A DNA stretch of 64,000 nt. Origin: Rhizobium esperanzae. Its GTDB lineage: Bacteria; Pseudomonadota; Alphaproteobacteria; Rhizobiales; Rhizobiaceae. Below are positions 35,001-44,626 of the stretch, piece by piece. The DNA lies in the NCBI RefSeq assembly GCF_014197615.1, contig NZ_JACIFY010000018.1, positions 47,586 through 111,585 on the forward strand, given 5' to 3'. Under the pieces are notes generated by a model, which saw nothing but the letters and a program-made list of their open reading frames with translations, was not told the origin of the DNA and did no database searches. Made by a program: the position numbers and the translations under genes. Every line of letters begins with the position of its first letter. The stretch's first letter is position 1.

Positions 35001-38000
35001 ATGGCGTACGACGAACAGGAAGACATGGAGCAGCATGCAAACTCGTCTGAGCGGGATCAGCACGAACAGCCTATCGTGATCGTCGGCATAGCGGTGTGTG
35101 CGCGATCGCTTCGTTCACTCGAGCGGATATTTTCCGAAATCGACGTCGGCCTCGGCGCATCCTATCTCGTGGCGGTGCGCCAGCAGGAGGGGCTTGATAC
35201 GGCAACCGTCGTTGAAATGCTGGGGCAGCAGAAGCGGCTGGAAGTGACGGTCGCGGTGGACGGAGAACCTATCCTTCAGAACCATATCTACGTCGGCGGC
35301 TCCGACGATATGATGACCCTCGAGGATGGTCATATAAGTATTCGGGCTGCCTCGGAACCCGTCGGACATCGGGGTACGGTCGACACGTTGCTGATCTCGC
35401 TGGCAGAACATGCCCATGAGCGCGCGATTGCCGTGGTTTTGGTGGGGCTTGAAAACGATGGCACGGCCGGTGTGGCGGCGACCAAGAAGTTCGGTGGTCT
35501 CTCGATCGTCGAAATAGACGGGAGCGAAGGTCAATCTCCTGAGGAGGGAGGAGGGGCGGTTGCGATTGCGGACCTGCGAGTGCCGGCCCATGGCATCGCA
35601 ACGCACATCGCACTTTACGCCGCCAACGTTGTCGAAGAGGAAGACGCGGGCCTGAACGACGAACCGCCGAGCGCCATCGAGGCGCAGATCACGCAGATCG
35701 CCACGGTTCTTCGCAATGTCACCAGTCACGACTTCCACGGCTATAAGCGGGGGACGTTCACGCGGCGCGTTCAGCGGCGCATGCAAGTTCTGCAGATCGG
35801 CAATATCGATAGCTATATCGAGCGGCTGCGCGCCAACCGTGACGAAGTCCAGAACCTCTTTCAGGATCTTTTAATCGGCGTCACCCAATTTTTCAGAGAT
35901 CCGGCCGAATTCGAAGCGCTCGAGCGTGAAATTCCAAGGCTGTTCGAGGGCAAGGAGCCCGGCGACCAGTTGCGCGTCTGGGTGCTGGGCTGCGCGACCG
36001 GGGAGGAAGCCTATTCGATCGCGATGCTGCTGCGCGAGCACATGGCGACCATGGATTATCCCCCCGACGTGCAGATCTTTGCGACGGATCTCGATGCCCG
36101 TGCGCTGGGGATCGCGCGTGCCGGGCGCTATTCCGCAGCGATAACCTCCCAGCTCCAGCCGGACCGACTTGCCCGATGGTTCGTGCGTGAGGGCGACACC
36201 TATTGCGTCGTCAAGGAATTGCGGGAGATGTGCATCTTCTCGCCGCACAACATCGTCAAGGATGCGCCATTCTCCCGCATCGATATCCTATCCTGCCGGA
36301 ACTTGCTGATCTATCTCGACAGCGAGCTGCAGAACAGGGTCGTCCCGATATTCCACTTTGCACTGCGGCCGAGCGGTATCCTGTTTTTGGGTTCGTCGGA
36401 GAATGTTACCCGCCACGCCAAGCTTTTTGCACCGGTCGATCGCAAAAACCGCCTGTTTCGAAGGCTGGAAACGGCGACCCGCATTATTCCGGACTTCCCG
36501 CTCAGTCCACGCCCCCGCAGCCCCGACCATCCGCTTTCGCCGCCCGCGCCGATGCTGCAGACCGGACGGCTGTCGGCCACGATCAGCCGGCAGGCAGAGG
36601 TCGTCGCCGAGCGATTTGCGCCTGCCTATGTGGTTGTCGATTCACATTATGACGTCCTGCACTTCTCAGGGCGCACGGGCCGCTATCTCGAACCGGCGTC
36701 CGGAACTGCGACGCTCAATCTCCTGAGCCTTGCCCATCGCGATCTCAGGCTCGACATGCGGTCCGCCCTGCAGCGCGCCACGTCGGAGGCCGTCAAGGTC
36801 GAAGTGCCCAGGGTGCTGCTGCGCCAGGACGATCGCACCTATGCCGTCAACGTCATTGTCGAACCCCTCGGCAGCGGTGACGTCACCTCGCTGATCGTGC
36901 TTTTTCAAGACGCAGGGCAGGTGGCCGAGGGGACGGCTCCCGATGGAGGACGGCTGACGAGCGAAGAGCATGTTCAGCGTCTGGAAACCGATCTGCGCGT
37001 GACACGCGACCGGCTTCAGGCAACGATTGAGGAGCTCGAATCGACAAACGAGGAGCTCAAATCGTCCAACGAAGAATATCAGTCGATCAATGAAGAGCTA
37101 CAGTCGGCCAATGAGGAGATGGAAACCTCGAAGGAAGAGCTGCAGTCCGTCAACGAGGAACTGCAGACCGTCAACGGTGAGCTTGCCCATCGCGTCACCG
37201 AACTTGACCGCACGAATTCTGACCTGAAGAACCTCCTCGAAGCGACGCAGATCGCGACCGTGTTTCTCGATAACGATCTGCGCGTCCGGAGCTTCACCCC
37301 GGCGGCGACCGAAATATTCCATCTGCTCGAAACCGACGTCGGGCGGCCGCTGGACCACGTCGTCTCGCGCGTCGCCTATCCGGAATTACTGGACGATGTT
37401 CGTCTCGTCCTCAGAACGCTGGTGCCCGTCGATCGAAAAGTCAGCGATCCCGCCAATGACCGGCATTACGCTGCGCGCGCTCTGCCTTATCGCAGTGTCG
37501 ACAACTATATCAGCGGCGCCGTCGTCACCTTCACCGACCTGACCGCCACTTACGAGGCGGAGGTGGCGCTTCGACGGAGCGAGGAGCGCCTGCAGCGCGT
37601 CCTGGAGACGGACGCGGTCGGAGTGGTTTTCCTCAATCAGGACGGCGTCATATTCGACGCCAACGAGGTCTTCCTGAAGATGTCGGGTTATACCCGCTCG
37701 CAAATGGATCGCGCCGAGCTGAATTGGCGCCGGTTGACGCCGCAGGAGCATCTTGCTGAGACCGAAGCCCAGATGGAATATCTGAAGGAGACCGGCAAGA
37801 TCGGGCCGTATGAGAAGGAGTATTTCCTCGCCGACGGTACGCGTCGCTGGATGCTGTTTGCCGGGCGCGATCTCGGCGATGGTACGATCGCCGAGTTCTG
37901 CATTGACATCTCGGCGCGAAAGCAGGCGCAGGCAGCCGTGCGCCAGGGGGAGGAGCAGTTCCGGCTGTTCGGCGAGGCCTCTTCCGACGTGTTGTGGATC

Positions 38001-38975
38001 CGCGACGCGGAGACGCTCCAATGGGTCTATCTGACGCCGGCTTTCGAGACTATTTATGGCGTCGATCGCGGGCAGGCGATGACCGGAAATAATTTCCGCA
38101 GCTGGGCCGAACTCATCATTCCTGAAGACCGCGAACAGGCGCTCTCCGAGATTGGCCGTGTGCGCGATGGGGAACGCGTGGAATTCGAATACCGCATCAG
38201 GCGGGCGTCGGACCATGAAATTCGCTGGTTGCGCAATGCCGATTTCCCGCTTTTCGGAGAAGAAGGGCATGTCAAGCAGATCGGCGGTATCGGCCGCGAT
38301 ATCACCGACGAAAAAGCCTCTGCCGACCGCATGAAAGTCCTCGTCGCCGAGCTTCAGCACCGCACCCGCAACCTCATGGCCGTCGTCCGGTCGATGGCTG
38401 ACAAGACGATGCGGACCAGTGTCGATCTGGAGGACTTCCACGCCAGATTCTGCGATCGCCTCGATGTGCTGGCGCGGGTGCAGGGCCTCCTGTCGCAACT
38501 GCAGGAGGGAACGCGCATTACCTTCGATCAGCTCATTCGCTCCGAATTGGCGGCTCATGGCGGGCTCGACGGTGAGGCCGGCCGGATCACCTTGCAAGGT
38601 CCGGAGGGCATCAGGCTCCGATCGACCACCGTGCAGACAATGGCGTTGGCGATGCACGAACTGGGCACCAACGCCGCCAAATATGGAGCGCTTGGCCAGC
38701 CTCGGGCGCATCTCACAATAAAGTGGCATATCGAGCAAGCAGGCGAAGGCGACAGGCCGTGGCTGCATGTCGATTGGCGGGAGACGGGGGTGAAAATGCC
38801 TCCCTCAGACTCCGGACCGCAGGGCGGCGGTCAAGGTCGAGAGCTGATCGAGCGCGCGCTGCCCTACCAGCTCGACGCGAAGACGTCCTATGTTCTCGGC
38901 GAGGACGGGATCCATTGCACGATCGCGATCCCTGTCTCTCTCAGCAACTTGGTCGAGGATCAAGCGTATGGCTGA
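35001..38975 (+). CDS. CheB/CheR/PAS/HWE histidine kinase fusion
   Basis: About 1324 residues (a TTG at 34995 is a possible start, better placed to AGAGG). Residues 25-200 are a CheB-like domain that keeps only the Asp motif (LENDGTAG); GIAVCARS and VAVRQQEG replace the Ser and His sites. A CheR methyltransferase follows with GVTQFFRD (about 293), the SAM motif LGCATGEEAYS (about 329) and SCRNLLIYL. Residues about 655-739 are a coiled coil of repeated NEEL units. Three PAS domains follow (about 744, 857 and 982 onward). The end is an HWE kinase: LQHRTRN with His near 1120, MHELGTNAAKYGAL near 1219 and WRE near 1259. A response regulator overlaps its end by 8 bases. Confidence 0.92.
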   Translation: MAYDEQEDMEQHANSSERDQHEQPIVIVGIAVCARSLRSLERIFSEIDVGLGASYLVAVRQQEGLDTATVVEMLGQQKRLEVTVAVDGEPILQNHIYVGGSDDMMTLEDGHISIRAASEPVGHRGTVDTLLISLAEHAHERAIAVVLVGLENDGTAGVAATKKFGGLSIVEIDGSEGQSPEEGGGAVAIADLRVPAHGIATHIALYAANVVEEEDAGLNDEPPSAIEAQITQIATVLRNVTSHDFHGYKRGTFTRRVQRRMQVLQIGNIDSYIERLRANRDEVQNLFQDLLIGVTQFFRDPAEFEALEREIPRLFEGKEPGDQLRVWVLGCATGEEAYSIAMLLREHMATMDYPPDVQIFATDLDARALGIARAGRYSAAITSQLQPDRLARWFVREGDTYCVVKELREMCIFSPHNIVKDAPFSRIDILSCRNLLIYLDSELQNRVVPIFHFALRPSGILFLGSSENVTRHAKLFAPVDRKNRLFRRLETATRIIPDFPLSPRPRSPDHPLSPPAPMLQTGRLSATISRQAEVVAERFAPAYVVVDSHYDVLHFSGRTGRYLEPASGTATLNLLSLAHRDLRLDMRSALQRATSEAVKVEVPRVLLRQDDRTYAVNVIVEPLGSGDVTSLIVLFQDAGQVAEGTAPDGGRLTSEEHVQRLETDLRVTRDRLQATIEELESTNEELKSSNEEYQSINEELQSANEEMETSKEELQSVNEELQTVNGELAHRVTELDRTNSDLKNLLEATQIATVFLDNDLRVRSFTPAATEIFHLLETDVGRPLDHVVSRVAYPELLDDVRLVLRTLVPVDRKVSDPANDRHYAARALPYRSVDNYISGAVVTFTDLTATYEAEVALRRSEERLQRVLETDAVGVVFLNQDGVIFDANEVFLKMSGYTRSQMDRAELNWRRLTPQEHLAETEAQMEYLKETGKIGPYEKEYFLADGTRRWMLFAGRDLGDGTIAEFCIDISARKQAQAAVRQGEEQFRLFGEASSDVLWIRDAETLQWVYLTPAFETIYGVDRGQAMTGNNFRSWAELIIPEDREQALSEIGRVRDGERVEFEYRIRRASDHEIRWLRNADFPLFGEEGHVKQIGGIGRDITDEKASADRMKVLVAELQHRTRNLMAVVRSMADKTMRTSVDLEDFHARFCDRLDVLARVQGLLSQLQEGTRITFDQLIRSELAAHGGLDGEAGRITLQGPEGIRLRSTTVQTMALAMHELGTNAAKYGALGQPRAHLTIKWHIEQAGEGDRPWLHVDWRETGVKMPPSDSGPQGGGQGRELIERALPYQLDAKTSYVLGEDGIHCTIAIPVSLSNLVEDQAYG

Positions 38976-39351
38976 AGGGGGATTGCGCGGATGCCGCGTG
39001 CTCGTGGTGGAGGATGAGTTTATCCTGGCGGAGGAGCTTTCCCAGGAACTCGCTGAGGCGGGAGCCGTGGTGATCGGTCCGGCGCCATCTCTCGAGCGGG
39101 CGATTGAGCTGGTAGCAGCGCCTGATGATGTTGACATAGCGGTCCTGGACGTGAACCTGCGGGGCAATCCGGTATACCCCATTGCCGATTCACTTCTCGA
39201 GCGCCATGTTCCCTTCGTCTTTACAACAGGCTATGACGTCTCTGCTTTACCGGCGCGGTTTACGGCCGTGCACTGCTGCACCAAACCTGTCGATATGCCG
39301 TTGCTATTGGAAGCTCTGCAAATCGCCATCGATACGTCACGACGGAAGTAG
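38968..39351 (+). CDS. Single-domain response regulator
   Basis: A 127-residue receiver with no output domain. It has the acidic pair VVEDEF, the phospho-acceptor in AVLDVNLRG (about residue 52), and the Lys in CTKPVD. The segment VPFVFTTGYD is close to the FATGUY signature of receivers tied to the alphaproteobacterial general stress response. Its start overlaps the kinase gene by 8 bases, so it is almost certainly the kinase's partner. Confidence 0.9.
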   Translation: MAEGGLRGCRVLVVEDEFILAEELSQELAEAGAVVIGPAPSLERAIELVAAPDDVDIAVLDVNLRGNPVYPIADSLLERHVPFVFTTGYDVSALPARFTAVHCCTKPVDMPLLLEALQIAIDTSRRK

Positions 39352-39381
39352 CTTCGGCTTTCGCGACAACCGAGATACCTT

Positions 39382-39399
39382 GCTCGTCCGCAGACGAGC
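39382..39399. terminator. Candidate hairpin between convergent genes
   Basis: GCTCGTC-CGCA-GACGAGC forms a perfect 7-bp stem between the response-regulator stop (39351) and the minus-strand gene stop (39429). There is no strong T-run. Confidence 0.4.
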
Positions 39400-39428
39400 T
39401 TGAGAGTTCGGCCCCCCTTATGTGCCCC

Positions 39429-39659
39429 TCATGCTTCTCTTGCCAGCGCAAGCAGCTCTGCCTTGAGCCTATCAAGATGCGCGACATGCATGACCTGCGA
39501 CTCTTCGAAATTCACAAGAAGTCGTATGGCTTCCGTCGAGTCGGCGCCGCGATCGATTAGCTCAGCCACGATTTCGCGCTGCCGGGCGACGTGCTGTCCA
39601 CCCAGAAGGACATGCTCTCGCGCCTGCTGCAAATGTTTCTCTACCATTCTTCTGTCCAT
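39429..39659 (-). CDS. Small conserved protein of unknown function
   Basis: A 76-residue, mainly alpha-helical, soluble protein (MVEKHLQQAREHVLLGGQHV, then REIVAELIDRGADSTEAIRLL). Proteins of this size and helix pattern are frequent in rhizobia near stress genes, but no function is assigned. AGGAGG sits 5 bases before the ATG. It converges with the response regulator. Confidence 0.7.
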   Translation of the reverse strand: MDRRMVEKHLQQAREHVLLGGQHVARQREIVAELIDRGADSTEAIRLLVNFEESQVMHVAHLDRLKAELLALAREA

Positions 39660-40101
39660 ATCGACCTCCTGTCTCCCCGGCGATAGATCATGCGCCTGTT
39701 ATCCGGGTTTGGACAGCGCGCCGTGTCTGAGGAAACCACCCGCGGGTGATCGGGAACGGAATTTTTAACGCCGATCGCAAGACGATCCCTTATCGATCCA
39801 GTCGACCGCCGGAGGCGATTTGCGAGCGAAGCTGCTCGTCCGCGGGTGCCGGCGTTTCGGCTACCGTCGGCAGTTCATCCTGCTTCGACGGAATGGAGCC
39901 CGTCCTCATCAAGGAAGCGCTCTGATCTAATTAGATCAAGAATGCGCTCGGTATCCGGAAAGCCCCCTGATATCTCTGTGTCAGGACGGAGAGCCGCAGC
40001 GCCGAGACCGAGCGACGTTGGACAAAGGCGCGCAGGGCCTTCTCCAACGCCGGATAATTTCATGGGCGCGGCGAGACTGGATCCGCCGCGAGGAGGCCAT
40101 A
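39660..40101. other. Intergenic region upstream of the moc-like genes
   Basis: About 440 bases between a minus-strand small gene and the plus-strand hydroxylase gene. Frames across it are Arg/Ser/Pro-rich and unconvincing. A minus-strand stretch reading GFPDTERILDLIRSERFL (about 39895-39965) could be a gene remnant, but nothing around it supports this. The promoter of the moc-like operon should lie here. Confidence 0.35.
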
Positions 40102-41136
40102 ATGGACGACCTGAAGTATGGAACGCGCAACAAGCGCGGTGACTGGGCGCCGCACCGGCCCGTTCAAAACGCACCGCTGTTCCTCTTTCCCATACGTCTG
40201 CTGGCAATTCTGAAGTGGTTGCCGCATTACTTTTTTCCCTGGAACATGATCTTCGCTGCCTCGGCTGTGGCTTATTGGGCATGGGTCATTCCGCCGATCG
40301 AGACGATGCAGACGATCGGCTTCGGCTGGATCGCCTGGCTGTATGCCGTGAATGCGATCTGCGTGTTTCTGTTCTACGGCGCCTTCGAGCTCCATCTTTA
40401 CGTTCTGAAGCGCCAGGAAAATCGCTTCAAGTATAATGGCAAGTTCCCGGCCGAGCAGAAGAGCAAGGCGTTCTGGTTCGAAAGCCAGAATCTCGACAAT
40501 ATCTTGAGAACCTTCCTGTCTGGCGTCACGATCTGGACCGCGGTCGAGGCCGGAATGCTCTGGGCCTATGCCAACGGCTACGCGCCTTGGCTCAGCTTCG
40601 CGGAAAATCCGTGGACGCTGGCAGTCGTCGCGCTGGTGGTGCCGATCATTCACGAGTTTCACTTCTTCTGCATCCACCGGCTCATCCACACGCCGCTCCT
40701 CTACAAATGGGTTCACTCGGTTCACCATAATTCGGTAAACCCTTCGCCCTGGTCGTCGCTGTCGATGCATCCGGTCGAGCATCTGCTCTACTTCGGAACG
40801 GCTTTCTACCATCTGATCCTGCCCTCCAACCCGATCATCATGCTCTACCAGCTGCATTATGCCGGTTTCGGAGCAATCCCGGGTCATGTCGGCTTCGACA
40901 AGGTCGAGATCGGCGAAGACAAGCTGGTCGATAGCCATGCCTATGCGCATTACCTGCACCACAAGTACTTCGAGGTGAATTACGGCGACGCCCTGATCCC
41001 GCTCGATAAGTGGTTCGACACCTGGCACGACGGCTCCCCGGAAGGCGAAGCGCAGATGCAGGAACGCTACCGCAGGCGGAAGGAAAAACTCGCAGCCCGC
41101 AAAGCTCGCGTAGAAATGGGAGGAGCAGCCGAATGA
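40102..41136 (+). CDS. mocD: Membrane di-iron hydroxylase/sterol desaturase family (MocD-like)
   Basis: A 344-residue integral membrane enzyme with several hydrophobic spans. Its histidine clusters match the fatty-acid hydroxylase/sterol desaturase family: HEFHFFCIHRLIH (about 190), HSVHHNS (about 210), and HAYAHYLHHKY (about 285). In the described R. leguminosarum rhizopine pathway MocD, MocE and MocF form an oxygenase complex that demethylates 3-O-methyl-scyllo-inosamine. GAGGAGG precedes the ATG. The Rieske gene overlaps by 4 bases. The rhizopine call rests on this gene set; the family alone does not prove substrate. Confidence 0.75.
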   Translation: MDDLKYGTRNKRGDWAPHRPVQNAPLFLFPIRLLAILKWLPHYFFPWNMIFAASAVAYWAWVIPPIETMQTIGFGWIAWLYAVNAICVFLFYGAFELHLYVLKRQENRFKYNGKFPAEQKSKAFWFESQNLDNILRTFLSGVTIWTAVEAGMLWAYANGYAPWLSFAENPWTLAVVALVVPIIHEFHFFCIHRLIHTPLLYKWVHSVHHNSVNPSPWSSLSMHPVEHLLYFGTAFYHLILPSNPIIMLYQLHYAGFGAIPGHVGFDKVEIGEDKLVDSHAYAHYLHHKYFEVNYGDALIPLDKWFDTWHDGSPEGEAQMQERYRRRKEKLAARKARVEMGGAAE

Positions 41137-41444
41137 CCTGGGTTTCAGCCGGCAGACTTGACGACATCGAGCAGGAGGGAGCCATCCGCTTCGACCATGG
41201 CGGGCGCACCTACGCGATCTATCGCGGTCCGGACGACAGCGTCTATTGCACCGCCGGCCTCTGCACCCACGAGGCGATCCACCTCGCTGACGGACTGGTC
41301 ATGGATTTCGAGGTGGAATGTCCCAAGCATTCCGGCGCCTTCGACTATCGCACCGGCGAGGCCCTGAGGCTTCCGGCCTGCGAAAACCTCAAGACTTATC
41401 CGGCCGAAGTGGTCGATGGCGAGGTTCGCGTGGCTCTGATCTGA
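41133..41444 (+). CDS. mocE: Rieske [2Fe-2S] ferredoxin (MocE-like)
   Basis: A 103-residue Rieske ferredoxin. Cluster ligands are CTHEAIHL (Cys-x-His) and CPKHSGAF (Cys-x2-His). It would pass electrons from the reductase to the membrane hydroxylase. The ATG overlaps the hydroxylase stop (ATGA), indicating translational coupling. Confidence 0.85.
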   Translation: MTWVSAGRLDDIEQEGAIRFDHGGRTYAIYRGPDDSVYCTAGLCTHEAIHLADGLVMDFEVECPKHSGAFDYRTGEALRLPACENLKTYPAEVVDGEVRVALI

Positions 41445-41515
41445 GCCCGCGACATAGGCAGGCCGAGCGGCCTCCGGAACGGATCGGGCGGCCCGGCGCC
41501 CTTTGGGAGGATGAC

Positions 41516-42460
41516 ATGAAATCAATCTGTGTGGCGGCCATCCTGGCCGCCCTGACGACGACTGCTGCCTCGGCCGAGACGATCGGCGTGTCCATGCAGA
41601 GCTTCGACAACAATTTTCAGACACTGCTGCGCGAGGGGCTTCAGGCAAGGGCGTCCGAGCTGAACGGCGTCAAGCTTCAGATCGAGGATGCGCAGACCGA
41701 CGTTTCCAAACAGCGCAGCCAGGTCGACAATTTCATCGCGTCGGGCGTGGATGCGATCATCATGACGCTCGCCGATACATCAGCGGCCACCGGCATCAGC
41801 GCGGCAGCGAAGAATGCAGGAATTCCGCTCGTCTACCTCAACCTCGCGCCGGAAAATATCGACAAGCTGCCGGAAAAGCAGGCCTATGTCGGCTCGAAAG
41901 AAACCGACTCCGGCAGGCTCGGCGCCGAAGCCGCCTGCGATCTGCTGAAAAAGAAGGGGAAGGCGAACGACGCGCAGGTCTATATTCTTATGGGTGATCT
42001 CGCCCATCAGGCCTCGCGCGACCGCACATCGTCGTTCAAAGAGACATTGGCGGCCGGCGATTGTAAAGGCGCGACCATCGCCGATGAGCAGTCCGCAGCC
42101 TGGACCCGCACGAACGCGATGGATCTGACGACGAATTGGATCACCGCAGGTCGGCCGATCGACGTCGTTTTCGCCAACAACGACGAAATGGCGCTCGGTG
42201 CGATCCAGGCCTTGAAAGCCGCGAGCGTATCGATGGATGACGTCATCGTCGTCGGCATTGATGCGACACAGGATGCTCTCATCGCCATGGCCGCAGGCGA
42301 CCTCGATGCGACTGTGTTCCAGAACGCCAAGGCGCAGTCGGCAAGTGCCGTGGATGCAGCCGTCGCCCTGGCTCAGGGCAAGGGCGTCGACAAGGAGGTT
42401 TGGGTTCCGTTCGAGCTGGTCACGCCCAAGAACATGGTCGAATACGCCAAGAAGAACTGA
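41516..42460 (+). CDS. mocB: Periplasmic sugar-binding protein (MocB-like)
   Basis: A 314-residue type-1 periplasmic binding protein. The signal peptide KSICVAAILAALTTTAASA is followed by the ETIGVSMQSFDNNFQ start typical of ribose/rhizopine-binding proteins. NDEMALGAIQALKA and VGIDATQDALIAMAAGDLDATV are family signatures of the hinge and ligand cleft. GGGAGGA precedes the ATG. MocB binds rhizopine in known moc loci. No permease or ATPase partner lies next to it, so those must be elsewhere. Confidence 0.8.
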   Translation: MKSICVAAILAALTTTAASAETIGVSMQSFDNNFQTLLREGLQARASELNGVKLQIEDAQTDVSKQRSQVDNFIASGVDAIIMTLADTSAATGISAAAKNAGIPLVYLNLAPENIDKLPEKQAYVGSKETDSGRLGAEAACDLLKKKGKANDAQVYILMGDLAHQASRDRTSSFKETLAAGDCKGATIADEQSAAWTRTNAMDLTTNWITAGRPIDVVFANNDEMALGAIQALKAASVSMDDVIVVGIDATQDALIAMAAGDLDATVFQNAKAQSASAVDAAVALAQGKGVDKEVWVPFELVTPKNMVEYAKKN

Positions 42461-42519
42461 GCCTCCCCGGCCGGCGTCTCCTCCTCACGAGCGCCGGCCA
42501 TCTTTTATTGGAGCAAGCT

Positions 42520-43725
42520 ATGGACGGCATCATCATCGTCGGCGCGGGAGAAGCCGGCACGCGCGCAGCCTTCGCGCTGCGAGAAACGGGATTTTCCGGC
42601 GGCGTCACGTTGATCGGCACGGAGCCGCACTTGCCTTACGAGCGGCCGCCGCTCTCGAAGCCATTGAATGAAACGGTGCAGATGAAGCCGATCTGCGGTT
42701 CCGAAGCGCTGAAAGCGGCGGGAATCGAATACGGTCAAGGCGTTTCGGCGTCGAGGCTGGATGCAGAGGCGCAATCCGTCGTTTTGAGCGATGGCAGGAC
42801 ACTCACCTATGACAAGCTTCTGCTGGCCACCGGTGCCCGTCCGCGGCGATTGACATGCCCTGGGGCGGAGCGCGCACTCGACTTCCGCACCTATGCGGAT
42901 GCAGCTGAGGTCTTCTCTCGTGGGGAGGCCGGCAAGAAAGTTGCGATTATCGGCGGTGGCCTGATCGGAATGGAGCTTGCGGCCGTGCTGCGCGGAAAGG
43001 GCATTGCCGTCAGCGTCATCGAAGCTGCGCCGAAGCCGCTCGGACGCGCCGTCCCTCCGCGCTTCGCAGCAAAGCTCCACGCCAGGCACCAGGACGAAGG
43101 CGTCGTATTCCATCTTGGCCAGGGAGTCGCCGAAATCACCGACGATGCGGTGGTTCTTGCCAATGGCGACGCGGTGCCGGCCGATATTGTCGTCGCGGCC
43201 ATCGGTGTCCAGCCGGATGTGGCGCTCGCGGAAGCGGCGGGGCTTGCGACAGGAAACGGCATCCTGACAGACGGTTGCCTGCGCACGAGCGACCCGAATA
43301 TTTTTGCGGCGGGTGATTGCGCTGCGGTGGCTCAACCGGGCGGCGGGCATATGCGGTTCGAAAGCTGGCGGAATGCCCGCAGCCAGGCGGAAACCGCGTC
43401 CCGCAACATGGCTGGCGGCAACGACGCTTTCGCTGCAATCCCCTGGTTCTGGTCCGATCAGTATGATCTCGGGCTGCAGGTGGCGGGGCTGCCGCTGCCA
43501 GGATATCAGAGCGTCGTGCGGGCACTTGGCGAGGGCGAACTGGAATTCTACCTGGATCATGGACGTCTTGTCGCCGCGGCCGGCCTCGGCATCGGCAACG
43601 GCTTGGCCAAGGACATCAAATTGGCCGAGATGTTGATCGTCGCGGGGAGCAATCCCGACCCGGAAGCACTGGCCGACCCCGCCCTCAACCTCAAAGCTCT
43701 CCTGAGGAGCGCGCGTGCGGCCTGA
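42520..43725 (+). CDS. mocF: FAD-dependent ferredoxin reductase (MocF-like)
   Basis: A 401-residue pyridine-nucleotide-disulfide-type reductase. The FAD motif IIIVGAGEAGTRAAFALRE opens the protein, LIGTEPHLPYERPPLSK is typical of oxygenase-coupled ferredoxin reductases, and the NAD motif is VAIIGGGLIGMELAAVL (about 145-160). FAAGDCAAV is the second FAD contact. It should reduce the Rieske ferredoxin. A reductive C-terminal domain ends the protein. Confidence 0.85.
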   Translation: MDGIIIVGAGEAGTRAAFALRETGFSGGVTLIGTEPHLPYERPPLSKPLNETVQMKPICGSEALKAAGIEYGQGVSASRLDAEAQSVVLSDGRTLTYDKLLLATGARPRRLTCPGAERALDFRTYADAAEVFSRGEAGKKVAIIGGGLIGMELAAVLRGKGIAVSVIEAAPKPLGRAVPPRFAAKLHARHQDEGVVFHLGQGVAEITDDAVVLANGDAVPADIVVAAIGVQPDVALAEAAGLATGNGILTDGCLRTSDPNIFAAGDCAAVAQPGGGHMRFESWRNARSQAETASRNMAGGNDAFAAIPWFWSDQYDLGLQVAGLPLPGYQSVVRALGEGELEFYLDHGRLVAAAGLGIGNGLAKDIKLAEMLIVAGSNPDPEALADPALNLKALLRSARAA

Positions 43726-43760
43726 TACTGGCCCTAAGTTCTTGCCCGGATATTAGACAA

Positions 43761-44600
43761 ATGCAGTCACTACTGGTCTTTCAATCACTCTGGGCGATGG
43801 AACTGCGCAGCAGCAGGCGCCCTGAACCCACCCTTGAGGAGAGCGTTGCCCAAATTGCTGAAGCGGGCTTCGACGGAGTGAGCGCACACTGGAGTGATCG
43901 AGAATATGTGCGGCGGCTTCACGCACTGCTGAGCCACTATGGTCTTCAGGCCGAAGGTCAGTGTTTCCCGAAGACCATTGATGATCTCAAGCCGGTCCTT
44001 GAGATCGCCGCCGAGTTCGGTGTTCACCATATCTGCCTTCAACCCGACATCCGCTTGCGCCGGATCGACGACTGTCTGCCCCTTCTGGAAGGCTGGAAGC
44101 GGCTGGGAGAAGACGCGGGGATTCCGGTCTTCATCGAGACGCATCGCGATCGGATGACGACTGACCTCTTCTTCACGCTCGACCTGCTGGATCGACTGCC
44201 GGATTTGCGGTTGCTGGGCGATATCTCGCACTTCCTCGTCGGCCGCGAATTTGCCTGGCCCGTATCGGAAGAGAACCATGGCATGATCCATCGAATCCTC
44301 GACAGCTCCTGGGCTTTCCACGGGCGAGTGGCTTCGCGAGAGCAGGTGCAGATAGAAATCTCGTATCCGCATCATCAGCCTTGGGTCGATCTCTTTCTGG
44401 GCTGGTGGGAATACGGCTTCCGAAGTTGGCGAAAACGCGCTGCCGCGAGCGATAGTCTCGCCTTTGTCTGCGAGCTTGGTCCAAAACCATACGCGATCAC
44501 AGGCCGCGACGGAGAAGACTCCACCGATCGTTGGGGGGAGTCGCTCATGTTGCAGCGATACGTCCGCGACTTATGGTCCAAGCTCACCACTGAACCCTGA
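43761..44600 (+). CDS. Sugar phosphate isomerase/epimerase-like TIM-barrel protein
   Basis: A 279-residue xylose-isomerase-like TIM barrel. Metal-site candidates are FIETHRDRM (Glu near 119) and LLGDISHFLVG (Asp near 152), with AEAGFDGVSAHW as an early strand-helix unit. Rhizopine loci include mocC of this fold, so it may be the MocC equivalent acting after demethylation, but similarity by eye is not enough to claim that. The ribosome-binding site is weak. It lies between mocF and the formaldehyde dehydrogenase gene. Confidence 0.7.
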   Translation: MQSLLVFQSLWAMELRSSRRPEPTLEESVAQIAEAGFDGVSAHWSDREYVRRLHALLSHYGLQAEGQCFPKTIDDLKPVLEIAAEFGVHHICLQPDIRLRRIDDCLPLLEGWKRLGEDAGIPVFIETHRDRMTTDLFFTLDLLDRLPDLRLLGDISHFLVGREFAWPVSEENHGMIHRILDSSWAFHGRVASREQVQIEISYPHHQPWVDLFLGWWEYGFRSWRKRAAASDSLAFVCELGPKPYAITGRDGEDSTDRWGESLMLQRYVRDLWSKLTTEP

Positions 44601-44626
44601 CTTATTCAAAAATTCGGAGATACCCT

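Noticed and set aside
39895..39965. Possible gene remnant on the minus strand before mocD
   Set aside because: A short protein-like stretch only, with no support from neighbouring sequence or a recognised family.
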